Source: Lutjanus erythropterus
Taxonomy: Eukaryota; Chordata; Actinopteri; Lutjaniformes; Lutjanidae
NCBI GenBank assembly: GCA_020091685.1
Contig: CM034595.1
Location: 11,088,525-11,152,524, forward strand
Direction: 5' to 3'
Length of the DNA stretch: 64,000 nt
Under the pieces are notes generated by a model. The model made no database searches. It was not told the origin of the DNA and saw nothing but the letters and a program-made list of their open reading frames with translations. A program made the translations under genes and the position numbers. Position 1 is the first letter of the stretch, and every line of letters begins with the position of its first letter. Positions 47,370-64,000 of the stretch are shown here, piece by piece.

Positions 47370-48030
47370 CAGTGGTTCTTAACCTGGTGGTCAGGACCCC
47401 CAAGGGGGTCGTGTGATAATTTCTGGCAAGTGCCAGATGGTTGTGGAGAAATAAAAATATATTGTAGCAAGCCACATGGAATGAGAGCAGTGAAGCAGCT
47501 CTCGGCGACATCAGTGTCGTCCCTTAATGACATGCAACATAAGGGACTCAAAAATATGTGAAATACAGCTGGTCTCAAGAAATGAACCAGCCGCCTCACC
47601 AGTGGTTAAAAATATGAATGAACATATGAACAACTGCATTTTGTAACATAAAATAGGAAACTTTACAAACTATTCACTCTAGCACTAGGCATGATGGGAA
47701 ATGAGACATATTTTAGACTGGGATGCAGTTATTACAATACGTTACTTGTACCAGTGATATAATTTGCCTTAGAATATATTTTTCAGAGTCAAACAGCTGA
47801 ACAGCTTCTTCCTTTAAAATGAATAATTTTTTCTGTAATGTGTAATGTAATTTTCTTTTTGTTAAAATGGATTTTATAAACCTGAGAAAAAAAGTATTGT
47901 TCAAAGCCAAGGTATTGTTAGTGGATCCAGTATTGAGAATTTTTACCCAGCTCTAGGTGTGGTGGGGGTTGGAATCACCAACCTGATTATTCTTGGGGGT
48001 ACCATCTTGAACAGGTTGAGAACCACTATT
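47370..48030. mobile_element. hAT-like CAGTGGTTC element
   Basis: Left end CAGTGGTTCTTAACCTGGTG and right end (complement) AGTGGTTCTCAACCTGTTC form terminal inverted repeats about 660 bases apart, less than 1 kb downstream of the faxc stop codon. No transposase frame. Confidence 0.65.
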
Positions 48031-48750
48031 ATAGAGGAAACTTTTATGAGCGATAAACATTTGTTAGATTTTCTGTTGCAATTTTGTGTGTGGATCACCC
48101 CTTTTTTTCCCTCACAAAATGCTTGCACTGAAAGGAAATGACTTGAGGATCAGTCTAGCTCGTGGACTGGCACTCGATGTCATCTGTGTTTCCTCTCCAG
48201 CACGCGGATGGTTAACAGCCGAGACACAGCAGCTGTTCCTTTTAGCCACATGATCAGTCTCCACCTGCTTCCAACGGGTTTGTGCGTTAAGACACATGGC
48301 AGAGTGGTGATTAGTTGCATCGTTTCATAGCAAGTGAAGTGCCACCTGTCTTGTCGACGACACTCCTCTGTAATCTCCGCACTTTTCACAAGACGAGATG
48401 TTTCCTTTGTGTCAACCTTTCACGACGCCGGCTTCTGTATCTTGGGACAAGACAAATAAGGCAAAGAGAAACTGCCGCGGGGACAGTTCTGACGTTACAG
48501 GAGGGGACAAACCGTACAGTAGCATGTGTGTTATGAGGTTCAGTCTGAATGCTCTGCATATTAATACCGAGTCTGTCCATCAGGAAGGTGTATCGTTTGG
48601 AGTATTGGGGGATGGAGGAGCTGGAATAGTGTTTTCAGCTGTGAGAGCTGTCATCTGGCAACCTGTCCAGATTTATCAAGCTACCCGACACACTTCTCCC
48701 GCCTCCTGTCCGTCTCAATCCGTCAGCCAATCGCGGCCATTACTCTCAGG

Positions 48751-49073
48751 TCAAACCTCCAGGTCGGGCATTAGCTCCTCCTTAAGCTGAATGTCATTGT
48801 CAGATCCCGTGCCCACGTCCGAGTCAAACAGCGAGTGGTCGGAGTCAGGAGTGTGTGTGTGCGAGTGTCCGGCCGAGTGGCTGCTGGCGGCGTCGCTGTC
48901 GTCCAGAGTGTCAGTCCTGGAGAAGAGGCCAAAGTCCAGCAGGCCCGTAGGGGAGCCGCCGCCACTGCTCTCACTGTCTCCGTCGTAGTAAAGATCCTCC
49001 ACCTCCACGAACCACTCGGGCCAGAACCTCCTCCGCATCCGCTCGCAGAACATGGCCAGGTTGATCAGCTCTC
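48751..49073 (-). CDS. faxc: faxc last coding exon (end of GST_C-like domain and acidic tail)
   Basis: The acceptor CTTCACAG precedes GAGAGCTG. The two bases GA complete a Gly codon, then ELINLAMFCERMRRRFWPEW aligns with the end of human FAXC. The tail has LLDFGLFSRTDTL and DHSLFDSDV, matching the human C-terminal motifs LLDFSFYSRTET and GHSLFDSDV, between less conserved Ser/Asp/Gly and His/Thr-rich segments. The stop is TGA at 48753-48751. FAXC is a metaxin-related, GST-fold membrane protein; its Drosophila relative fax acts in axon development with Abl. The 3' UTR must run leftward from 48750, but I cannot place its end. Confidence 0.95.
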
Positions 49074-49588
49074 CTGTGAAGACATCAGACACAGCAGGTT
49101 TTACAGGTACAGTGAAAAGCAGCTGGAGGAATCTCTGGTGTCTGATACAGAGGAAGACAATACATCTAGGGTACTTTGTGAGACATATTTTGTGTTATCT
49201 CTTCATTATGAGCCCTTTCATCATGAATTATGCATCAAAACGATAACAGACAATCTTCATTTGTGACATTACATGCTCTGATTTTGCTCTCTGAAAAGAT
49301 AAGAGACTAAAGTGTTTCCTACTCTGTGCAAGATGTGAAAGCAACAATCAAAGCCTGTGTCAGCAACACTGCATTGCAGTGGAACATCGTTGCCATCTAG
49401 TGGCTGGAACAGACTAGTGCATCTGTGACAAACCAGCAAGGAAAACTGGAAATAACAATGTAAACAATGCTTACACACTGCAAAGACAGGACAATAACAA
49501 AGCTCAAACTAAAGCAATATCTATGCTAAATATGCAATGATTTAATACTTGTGTTCAATTTATTTAGATTTTATAAAATTCTGTTTCA

Positions 49589-49804
<216 letters not shown>

Positions 49805-50040
49805 TCACAGCACTTCTTTTTTGTCAGATTCCTCTCAGATGAAGTCAAGTGCCACGTTATCAACATCACCTGTCATTCAACTGATTTTAAAGTGGATACT
49901 GTTATAATCATTTTTAAATAGGTTTTTCATACAGTTTAATTTCCTACAAGTACCACTTGTATCTCAATTGTTTATGCTTTAATAATAATTTTAATTTTAA
50001 TTTGAGTCATTTATGTATTACTCATTACTCGTCTATTACG

Positions 50041-50236
50041 GGGTGCCCGTATAGCTCAGTTGGTAGAGCGTGCGTCCCATACTGAGGCTATCACCCCTGC
50101 AGCGGCCGCTGGTTGGACTCCTTGTGGCCCTTTGCTGCATGTTATCCCCCCTCTCTCTCTACTCCCTTTCCTGTCTGCTCTTCAGCTGTCCATCTATCAA
50201 ATAAAGGCAATAAGTCCACAAATACTCTAAAAAACC
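50041..50236 (+). mobile_element. tRNA-derived SINE, copy 1
   Basis: Begins GGGTGCCCGTATAGCTCAGT with a pol III A box (TAGCTCAGTTGG, 50052-50063) and a B box GGTTGGACTCC (50111-50121, one change from GGTTCGANTCC). The body GTGGCCCTTTGCTGCATG and tail AAATAAAGGCAA follow, as in a common percomorph tRNA-SINE. It lies antisense in the faxc intron between 49737 and 52758. Confidence 0.85.
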
Positions 50237-50240
50237 CAAA

Positions 50241-50760
50241 CCATACATCATTCATTTTGAGCTAAGTACTTCACCTGTTATATATTAAGTTTAACAAATT
50301 ATTTCAACTGTTTGTCCATAAATTTTGTCTAATGACTTCAAATGTTCATTTTTCCATAGATAAATATTTAAGTAATTTACTGTATGCATTACTTTTAGCC
50401 AACTATCTCACCCGTTTAACCATTAATGTTAGCTTATTATTTCACTGTTCTTTTCAGTTACAGTACTTGCTAACTACTTTAGCCATGTATCCAGTAGTTT
50501 TAGCTTAGTACATCACCTGTTTAGCCATTGGTTAGTTAATTATTTCAACTGTTTGTCCATTAATTTTGGCTAATTACTTCAAATGTTTATTCTCCCATAG
50601 CTAACTATTCAAACCACTGACTGCAGCCATTACTTGTAGCTATCTCACCTAGCCATTCGCAATTAATTTCAACCACTTTCCAAAAGTTTTAGCAAACTAT
50701 TTTAGCCATTTGGCCTGTACTTCTAGCTAACTTTTTAAACCATGTATGTTAAACCATTAT
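50241..50760. repeat. Two-level tandem repeat, period about 240 bases
   Basis: The block AATTATTTCAACTGTTTGTC, ATAAATTTTGTCTAATGACTT, CAAATGTTCATTTTTCCATAG at 50298 onward recurs with few changes about 240 bases later (50538 onward). So do the flanking GCTAAGTACTTCACCTGTT and GCTTAGTACATCACCTGTT. Within each unit, 30-36-base sub-units built on CTAACTATTT, AGCCAT and ATTAATTTTAGC recur. Confidence 0.8.
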
Positions 50761-52480
50761 AATATATCCAGCCAACAACTTGTTCAACTTCCCTGCTAGC
50801 TTGCTAAGTAGTTTTCTTGCACTCTCAGTCTTAATACATGAGTTTGGATTATTACTTTTCAACCTAAATTCAAGTATGGGATTTTTAATCATTTTTTTCT
50901 TAATAATTTGAGCTGTTTGGCAGCTGCACAAGTACCCCTTGGTACACATGTACCCCTAGTTGGACACATTACCCTCAACACTGAAATCATAGCATTTTTT
51001 TCATCACAACTTTTGACAAATGTTAATGAACTAGGAGAACTCAAACATTTGTGGCCTTAAATGTGATTTATGCTAAATCAATGATCTCCTTCCCCATCCC
51101 TTCAGAGAACACAGTTCAAAATAAGCTCACTTCATCTCGAAGCTGTAACAGCTGCACTTTTAGCAGCAGTAACAGATTTTAGATTCAGGCTTGCGGCACT
51201 TGAGTGAGTCTGGAACAGAAAAACATTAAAAGAGAAGCTGTATGTTTGCAGAGTGTACTGATGCTTCCACTCGGGGAATAACTTTCCGTTTTACTACAAG
51301 TGGTCATCCGTTGAAATGGCACAAACAGATCGATGTAAATTACTTTTCTTTCCAGCATCTGCCTCTTTGTTTCCATCCGAACACTCTGATATTGTATCCC
51401 TGTGGCTGACATCCAGAACATGCCCTGCTTTCATTCATATCATCTCTACCTCAGTAAGAACAAACACAGAGGCAATGACAGACACAGTATGTTCTGTGTT
51501 GACATCAGGAAACCACATATATGAATGAATCTTTAATTTAGTATGTTGTCTGTAAGGAAAGAAATAGTATCTACTGATATTTTAAATAGGCCTTTTCATC
51601 CAGGATATATCACTGTGCATACTGTGTGTACTCTGAAACAATGTGTCAGGGTCTATTAGTCATTAACACTAATGCTTCATTAGCCCGCCAGAGCCATTCA
51701 ACATTTTACACTTTGGTCATTATGGCCTGGCAATGCTGTAACAAATTAGCTTGATACATATGTCACTTCAACACTCATTTCAACTTGAATACAGACTCAC
51801 TGTTTATTTCTGATTTTATGGAAAAATAACAAAGCAACTGTTCTGGGGAAAAAAAGTCAGATTTCTCCACAGCTAGCAACCAAACTGAATCTCTGAATAC
51901 ATTTGTGCTTATAGAAATAAAACAGAACTCAGAACTAATGCCTGGGGATTTGTAACTAATGCATGTAATTCTATTATCCTAAAAATCTCATAACTCTGTT
52001 ATCAGATTATATAACAGAGTTAAGATAATCCCTCACAGGTTACTGCTCATACATTTGATGAGGTAAGTGGTGGCCCTGATGGAATACATTCAAATGGTTC
52101 AGGTAAGAGGCATTAAAGGGTCATTAAAGAGTTGGTTTGGAGTAGAACTTTAAATCACCAGTCACACAATAATAGAAACAAACTAACAGAGTGAGGCAGT
52201 AGTAGACCAACAACTACCATGATCTGTGAGGTAAATTTGCTGTTTTTGTCAAAGGAATCTGAAGAAAGTGATATAAGGGCTTCATTTCCCGTTTGAAAAG
52301 GCTGTCTGAAAAGGTCTCTCTGTAGGGATTCTTTCCATAATGTTGTCAGAATCTCACAATAACAATTTCAGCCTGTCAGTGGCAAAAATAGGCACTTTGA
52401 TGGGTGCATTTGCCCCCAAGGATTATGTTGCAGCCATTGCAGCTATGACTGCCGACTGAGGCTGGAGCAATTCCAAAACT
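50761..52480. other. faxc intron, nothing recognised
   Basis: AT-rich intronic DNA with no exon homology or recognised repeat. Confidence 0.35.
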
Positions 52481-52660
52481 TTTTGTACCCACTGAATTTA
52501 ATGAGCAGGTTGGCACCTTGCACGGCAGCACCTGCCATCAGTGTATGAATGTTTGTGTGAATGGAGTGAATGTTGGCGTCAGTGCTTTAAGTGGTCAGAA
52601 GACTAGAAAGGTGCTATATAAATGCAGCCCATTTACCATCTATGAATCATTCAGACCTCA
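52481..52660. repeat. Dispersed fish repeat fragment (GCTATATAAATGCAG end)
   Basis: GTATGAATGTTTGTGTGAAT, GTCAGAAGACTAGAAAGGTG and CTATATAAATGCAGCCCATT are words of a very common teleost repeat as I recall it. It is about 100 bases downstream of the 52758-52975 exon on the minus strand. Confidence 0.5.
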
Positions 52661-52695
52661 TAAATGTGAAAAATAGAGCCAAGGTTTAAAAATTA

Positions 52696-57971
<5,276 letters not shown>

Positions 57972-58046
57972 TTATTGGACAAAAAAAATGATATTCTAGA
58001 CTGATACATCATTTTTTTAAATGGGATGTTTTGCACTGTTTTATTT

Positions 58047-59452
58047 CAGTGGTTCCCAACCTGTGGGACCTCAAAGGTTACTCCACTGACTTTACACAAT
58101 AATACTGTTTTAAACCAGTATTAGCACATATATGCAGGTTTTTTAAACGCAAGCAAACCTGCCAAAAATAGATGATTGACTCCTTTCCCATTGCGAGCAG
58201 ATGAGTTTGCCTCTGTTTTTTTCCTGTGTCACGACGCACATTTAGGACATGGAGGACAGTGACAACGGTGGTTACTTTTTAATATTTTTTACTTCGGTCT
58301 CTCTTTCAAGCTCAGTGCAGACTGATCTGGAACAATGTTCAAACGCTGCTTGAATGGAGAATGATTGAATTTGTGGCTGAGATGACAAAGAGTTGCATTA
58401 GTTACCGGAGGCAAAAAGCCTTCATAGCAGGCAAAGTGGTGACAATTAACCTGTCCACACAAGTGTCATATTTCCATCACTGCTGATCGGAACTGGAGCC
58501 GATAAATATCTGTGACTGCAGAGACTTTTGAGCTGGGAATGAATGCAGATTGTGCCCTGTTGACAGATGTTAATGAGTTTTATTTTATTCAGTGTAAAAG
58601 GGGCTTAAAGTTTGCTCATCATGAGGGATACTATTCAACCTGTGACAACAGTTGTGTAACACTCTTTCTGGCTCTGGAGAAGCTATTTCAAGTCTGAAAA
58701 ATAACCATGATGATGTCAGCAGAGACTGCAGATTTATAACAGAGAGCCTGGAGGTGTAGAATTTGAATGATGCAGGATTTTCCCAGGTCTAATGAAAGAT
58801 GCTATGGAGTTGCATTATGGAAATTGTAGGATTGATTGTTTTTGGAGCTAAACCCAAACTACAGATGTAAAAATTGGGATAACTTGGCCTCTGCTGCGTA
58901 AATTTCTTGTTTTGTCTTGCAGTTCACTCAACATGATAGGGAGGAAGGAAAAAACACAGCACAAAAATTATGGGTTTTTTTATTATTTCCAGTTTATCTT
59001 AGTGTAGCTAAGTGTAGAGCTGCAATGATTAACTGAAATTCACTAGTTCTCAACTCTTAGAGTAATCGCCAACTATTCTGATAATCGATTAATCAGTTTG
59101 AGAATTTTTTTTACAAGTGAATATTTTCTGGTTTCTTTATCCATATCTACTCAGTAAAATGAACTTCTTTGGCAAACATTGACATTTGACATTTTTTCAC
59201 CATGTTTCTGACAATTTATAAACCAAACAGCTAACTGATTAATCAAGAAAGTATTTGACAGATAATTTTTAAATGTAAACAATTGTTGGTTGCAGCCCTA
59301 CTTGTGTGAATAACTGGATAATTTTATCTTTTCATTCAGCTAAAAAGTACTAAAATAAAACCACGTGAGAGAGAAAAATCCCTCTTGTGTTGAAAGGTCA
59401 TAAGTAGAAATGTCTGAAGGGGTCAAAAGCCAAAAGGTTTGGGAACCACCAG
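58047..59452. mobile_element. hAT-like CAGTGGTTC element carrying a nested element
   Basis: Left end CAGTGGTTCCCAACCTGTGG and right end (complement) CTGGTGGTTCCCAAACCTTT with GGCTTTTGACCCC behind it. It is about 1.4 kb, in the faxc intron between the 57721-57917 and 59807-59942 exons. A GGGCTGCAAC-family element at 59015-59300 lies inside. No intact transposase frame. Confidence 0.65.
59015..59300. mobile_element. Short inverted-repeat element, GGGCTGCAAC family, copy 4 (nested)
   Basis: The ends are TAGAGCTGCAATGATTAACT and GGTTGCAGCCCTA. The interior CTATTCTGATAATCGATTAA, TTCTGGTTTCTTTATCCATA and ATAAACCAAACAGCTAACTG is diagnostic. Confidence 0.75.
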
Positions 59453-59779
59453 TCAACTCAATACTGCAGAAATGTATAAATATACTGTATATCTCTAAAA
59501 AGAAGGGCAGTAACAGTCATCTGCAATAAAGCAGGCTACACATTAACCTACTTGTCATTAATCAAGAGGATAATAATTATATAAACATTGAAAGAACTGG
59601 GTAGTTAACATGAGTGGCTGGAGAGGCAGCATTACAGACTACCAGCTGCAGAAACTTCAGAACAGAAAAAAAGACGCCGAAGGCCGTTTAAGCAGCTGCT
59701 GAACTCTAGGAAATGTAGTTTGGGAACAGCACAGCGAAGAGCACTTCAGAGTCCTCTCCTGCAGCTGTGTGTTTAATCA

Positions 59780-60357
<578 letters not shown>

Positions 60358-60946
60358 CCTTATCTTCTCATATAATTTTGTGATGCCTATTGTATAAGAT
60401 AACTAAATATACCTTGTTTATGTTTGATTTTTCAAATATCTACTGGTACATTTAAATTTGAAATCAAAACTAATTATGGTGTCAAACCAAACATGAATGT
60501 ATCGGCCACCTTAAAGAAAAAGGCATTAAAGGCAAAATTCACCAATTTTGTCCAGTCAGTCTTGATTGTCAATTGAAAGCTGAGTTCTCCTGCTGCAAAA
60601 TCTGCTGTTCTCCTGGCACCAGTGATGTCACAGTGATGTCACAGTGATCTTGTTGGTATTAAGGAAGAACTACAGGCTGTTTCAGCTTGGATTTCTAGTC
60701 TCTGCCTCTGGGCAGCCAAGGGTCATGCTAGGGGACCATTTATCAACTTACACTATGTTTTGGCATCTTTGATGATACATGGCAACAAGAGCAAGGCCGT
60801 CCAAAGGTCACGCACAATGCATCATGGTACACGTAGGCACTGTCCACAAGGCTCCACAAGCAGGAGAACTCATGTTTTTTTATCAACCACATTTACTGCT
60901 TCAGTTGACTGCATTTACCATCAGCTCTGACTGGACATGGTGAATT
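60358..60946. other. faxc intron, short tandem duplication only
   Basis: Contains two and a half tandem copies of CAGTGATGTCA near 60620-60650. Nothing else recognised. Confidence 0.4.
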
Positions 60947-61127
60947 GGGTGAACCAGTAGATCAGTTGGTGGATGGTGTGACCCGTGGACTGAGGCTATC
61001 AGTCCTCTGCAAGAGCTGTAGGTTCGATTACAGCCTGTGGCCCTTTGCTGCGTGTCATCCCGTCACTCTCCCCTCTTTCCTGACTTCACTCCAGCTGTCT
61101 CTATCAATTAAAGGCATAGAAAGCCCC
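60947..61127 (+). mobile_element. tRNA-derived SINE, copy 2
   Basis: Same family as 50041-50236. It has a degenerate A box (TAGATCAGTTGGTGG, 60958-60972), an intact B box GGTTCGATTAC (61021-61031), body CTGTGGCCCTTTGCTGCGTG and tail ATTAAAGGCATA. The head is more diverged than in copy 1 while the B box is better preserved. Confidence 0.8.
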
Positions 61128-62419
61128 AAAATATACTATATTGAGGAATTATTTGATTGATAATAGGCAGAAAAGCAAAAGCACTTAACCTCAAAGCTGT
61201 GTGTTTGTGATGATGGATTTTCTCACTCTGTCATTGTTGTGTATCATGTGTTTTTGTGTCTTTAACTTGGCTGATCATGTCTAGACACCAGAAAGAACAA
61301 TAGTAAAAAGAGCACTGACGCAAACACAGTAATGGTATTGTTTGATTCAAATGTTAAATTGTCACAAGCCTGGCTGAGAACGACTGGTGTTACTGGCTGT
61401 TTTCTAGGTCAGGCAGAGATGTGAGACAAACACAAAATACAACTCAGCCTCTAAACAGGAAGCAGAACTTGCTGTTCAGTTTCAGGCTCTGACAAACCTT
61501 CCTGGGAGGAAAAGGTTGCACCTGTAGTTTATAATAGCAGCATGGTGACACAGCAGTGAGTCCCCGTGTCCCTCTGCTCTGGTTTTTTAAAACCCTCACA
61601 ACCTCCCACCAACATGCTTTATTTTCAGCAACTGCGGGGGCTTTACTTCATTAACTTTCAAACAATGGCTTTGTGCAGACCTACATTTTGTTGTCCTCGT
61701 TGAACTCCATGAAAAATCCAATCTGTTGATCTGTAATGCTCAGTGAATTAAATGTTGCGTATTATTTGTCTATTTCGTCATATATAAATGATTTCCTCTG
61801 TGTACTTGTTTATGTAGTGAAGTTTAGGGAACCTGAATGACCACAGTAACCAAAGCTATATTAACAGTATCAGATTTTAAGGCAGTTCGTCCTTTGAAAT
61901 GAGTCAAGCTGAGTTTATACGAGGAAAAATACTGCTGATACTGATCTTCTGTATCAACATCACAGCTGAGCTGGCATTAAGAGCTTCTGTTAGAATTGAA
62001 ATTAGGTTTTTGACTAGATGAGTCATCACACTGCTCCACATGTAATAAAAAACACTACAGGACATTCTCCGTCCCTCAGCTACAGTCGTGCTGTGTGCCC
62101 GCTGTCCAAAACACAAATAATTATAAACTGTTCTACTGATGTTGCTTTCTCTGTCTGTCTTCTCTGGACTGCTGTGAATGCGAGCTCCGGTTGTAACACA
62201 TTTTATTATTATCATCACCAAAACTGCATTGGTGAGTAAATGTTCTTAACTGAAAGTCTCGTTTGACACAAAAAAAAGGAGATTCAATTATTTAAAGTGT
62301 GATCAGATTAAACTGATCAAGATGGACATAAAATAGGGTATCTACAAAACAAAGAAAAAATCTTCATGGAAACTAATGGAAACAATTTTTCCATAACACT
62401 TAGTAATCAGCAATATCTT
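61128..62419. other. faxc intron, nothing recognised
   Basis: No exon homology. I looked specifically for the FAXC N-terminal membrane segment and did not find it. Confidence 0.35.
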
Positions 62420-63460
62420 GAAATCCTGGTCTTGATTGTGGTTCTTAGGACCGAGTCAAAATTCTGGCAGCAGAGCTCTGGGTGGGCCGGAGGCGGGAGA
62501 GGATTTTTTTTTTTATTGATGAAAGAGAGCAAGGAAGTACAGTAATCTAATCAACTAGTTATGAAGGCAGAAAGAAATGGTCTGATCCTTGAAATGTTTC
62601 TGAGATGATGAAAGCAGGACTAAGTTGAACATGTTTGTCTAAGCTGAGGTTTTGGTTAAAAAGATTTCAGGGACGCCGAGATTTCTGCAATACTAATTTA
62701 CTGAATGGTACAGAGACTTAAGAGCACTTCATATTTGAGTATTTGCACTTAATACTCTTGCTCTTAATATATATTAACATCTCTGTCTTATATTTAGCTG
62801 CAGGAAGGTCACAATTAAGGTAGAACTGATTATCATCTGCATAAAAATGGAAATGATATTATGTATACATCAAGGTAGCTAAGGGGGATCATGTAAACGG
62901 AGCAGAGGAACAGACCTAACATTTAGGTCCACAGCACCCCACAGTGAACACCTGGCATCAGCAATACAGACACAGAAATTCGTGTTTGTTTTTTAGGTAG
63001 GACCTGAACCATTACATAGATTTCAAACTAGCCCAAGAGAATCTCATCAATTGCTGCGCTTAGATCAAGGACAGCTAGACATATGGCCAGCCCAGCATCA
63101 GCTGCCAGAAATAAGTCATTTAAGACCTTAAGAAAGGTCATAACAGTTTCAGGGCTACGCTTTTTTTTTTCTAAAACCATATTGGAATTTCTCAAAAATA
63201 TTGTTATCATGAATAGCAGCTGATCTGCCTTCTAAAACCTTGGCTAAAATGGGAATTTAGAAATAGGCCTAAAATAGTTAAGATGACTGGAAGAGATGGC
63301 CTTTTTAAAAGTGGGTGAACAAGAGCAGTTAAAAAAAATCAGGAAGAAAGTCCGTCTAACAAGAGCAAATAAAAATGGAAACGGTTTAAAAGCAGCCTTT
63401 AGAAATGATACAAGTGGAAGATCTAAAGGACAAGTTAAGGGTTTCATTTACGTTCCTATC
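62420..63460 (-). pseudogene. L2/Maui-like LINE remnant with reverse transcriptase motifs
   Basis: On the minus strand, in order: NYFRPISKFPF (63244-63290), FLKVLNDLFLAADAGLA with VLDLSAAIDEILL (63028-63130), a VLWT-stop-MLGLFLCSVYMIPLS block standing for GVPQGSVLGPLLFS, FYADDNQFYL with the catalytic YADD intact (62832-62843), a diverged NLGV-like block, and SAARILTRS (around 62470). The order and words match L2-clade elements as I recall them. Stops and frameshifts show it is inactive. It lies in a faxc intron, in the gene's own orientation. Confidence 0.75.
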
Positions 63461-64000
63461 CTTTGTATGCTGCGTAAGCAGGTACACAGAATTAAGCAGA
63501 GATACAGATTTTTATCTATAATGTCAAACCTTTAAGCAGCACACAGGACGTGGCAAAATTAAACTTTACAAACTCGTATTGGCATAATTTTGCGGGCAGA
63601 CAGACAGACTCTGTCTGATCTGTTTAGCATCTCTTTTATCACTGCCTCTTCAAGTCTGAATAATTTAATAGAACTGTACAGGGCTGACAGTCTGTACTCT
63701 GCTTTTTATCTAACATTATTTCATGAATAATACAGTCAGTTGCCAGTTTATTAAGTACAGCTATCTAAAAATGATTCAGTCTAATACAACAGCCCTGCAA
63801 TTAATCTGACTTTCCTGAAGGGTCAGATTTTGTTAAAACTATTCTAGACCTCATATTTAGACTAGCCCTACTCTATATACACTATAGTCTAACTGTATAT
63901 ATATGTGAGTGGTGTTGACTGTACTTTATACAAAGCACTACCATCACAACTCCATTATAGGTCTATCTGAAGTTCTCTTATTATTGTTTTAGAACAGTTT
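63461..64000. other. faxc intron to window end, nothing recognised
   Basis: Part of this may be the 5' continuation of the LINE fragment (63600-63850 on the minus strand), but no motif is clear. Confidence 0.3.

Noticed and set aside
50041..50121. Apparent tRNA gene
   Set aside because: The A and B boxes are present but the acceptor stem and anticodon arm do not fold as a tRNA, and SINE body and tail follow; called a tRNA-derived SINE.

Overview
The window is vertebrate nuclear DNA, almost certainly from a ray-finned fish and most likely a percomorph teleost. It is AT-rich and intron-rich, full of short dinucleotide and trinucleotide arrays, and carries many dispersed elements of kinds common in teleost genomes. 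I see no operons, prokaryotic genes, CRISPR array or phage-like module. One base is unresolved (N at 8027).

Two conserved genes can be read by exon-level homology and splice sites, both on the minus strand. The left gene is fbxl4 (mitochondrial F-box/LRR protein). Six exons are visible: a probable non-coding first exon ending at 14507, then five coding exons at 11894-12390, 9689-10025, 7321-7565, 5843-6056 and 2006-2077. They join in phase and give about 455 residues. The last part of the LRR domain, roughly 165 residues, lies beyond the left edge. The right gene is faxc (failed axon connections homolog). Five exons at 59807-59942, 57721-57917, 52758-52975, 49621-49737 and 48751-49073 join in phase to the stop codon and give about 330 residues. 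The N-terminal exon lies beyond the right edge. As I recall, human chromosome 6q16 has the same fbxl4-faxc order and orientation.

About 34 kb separate the genes. A third spliced minus-strand reading frame at 16291-17624 sits there, which I could not identify. The rest is intergenic DNA with transposon debris and a few GC-richer, repeat-poor stretches (30300-30740, 33110-34110, 36480-36970) that could be regulatory.

Mobile DNA is the other main content. It includes L2/Maui-like LINE remnants with recognisable reverse-transcriptase motifs (38105-38660 and 62420-63460) and two tRNA-derived SINEs with pol III boxes (50041 and 60947). There are also many short inverted-repeat elements: several copies of a GGGCTGCAAC-type element, two copies of a CCGATAT-type element, TTAA-flanked elements, and hAT-like CAGTGGTTC elements. 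In at least four places one element is inserted in another, so relative ages can be read from the sequence.

I did not find a convincing undescribed biological system. The observations most worth a second look are simple repeats touching two fbxl4 splice sites, a near-consensus ZNF143/STAF site upstream of fbxl4 exon 1, the unidentified spliced gene, the nested foldback element at 21300-23003, and a two-level tandem repeat in a faxc intron.
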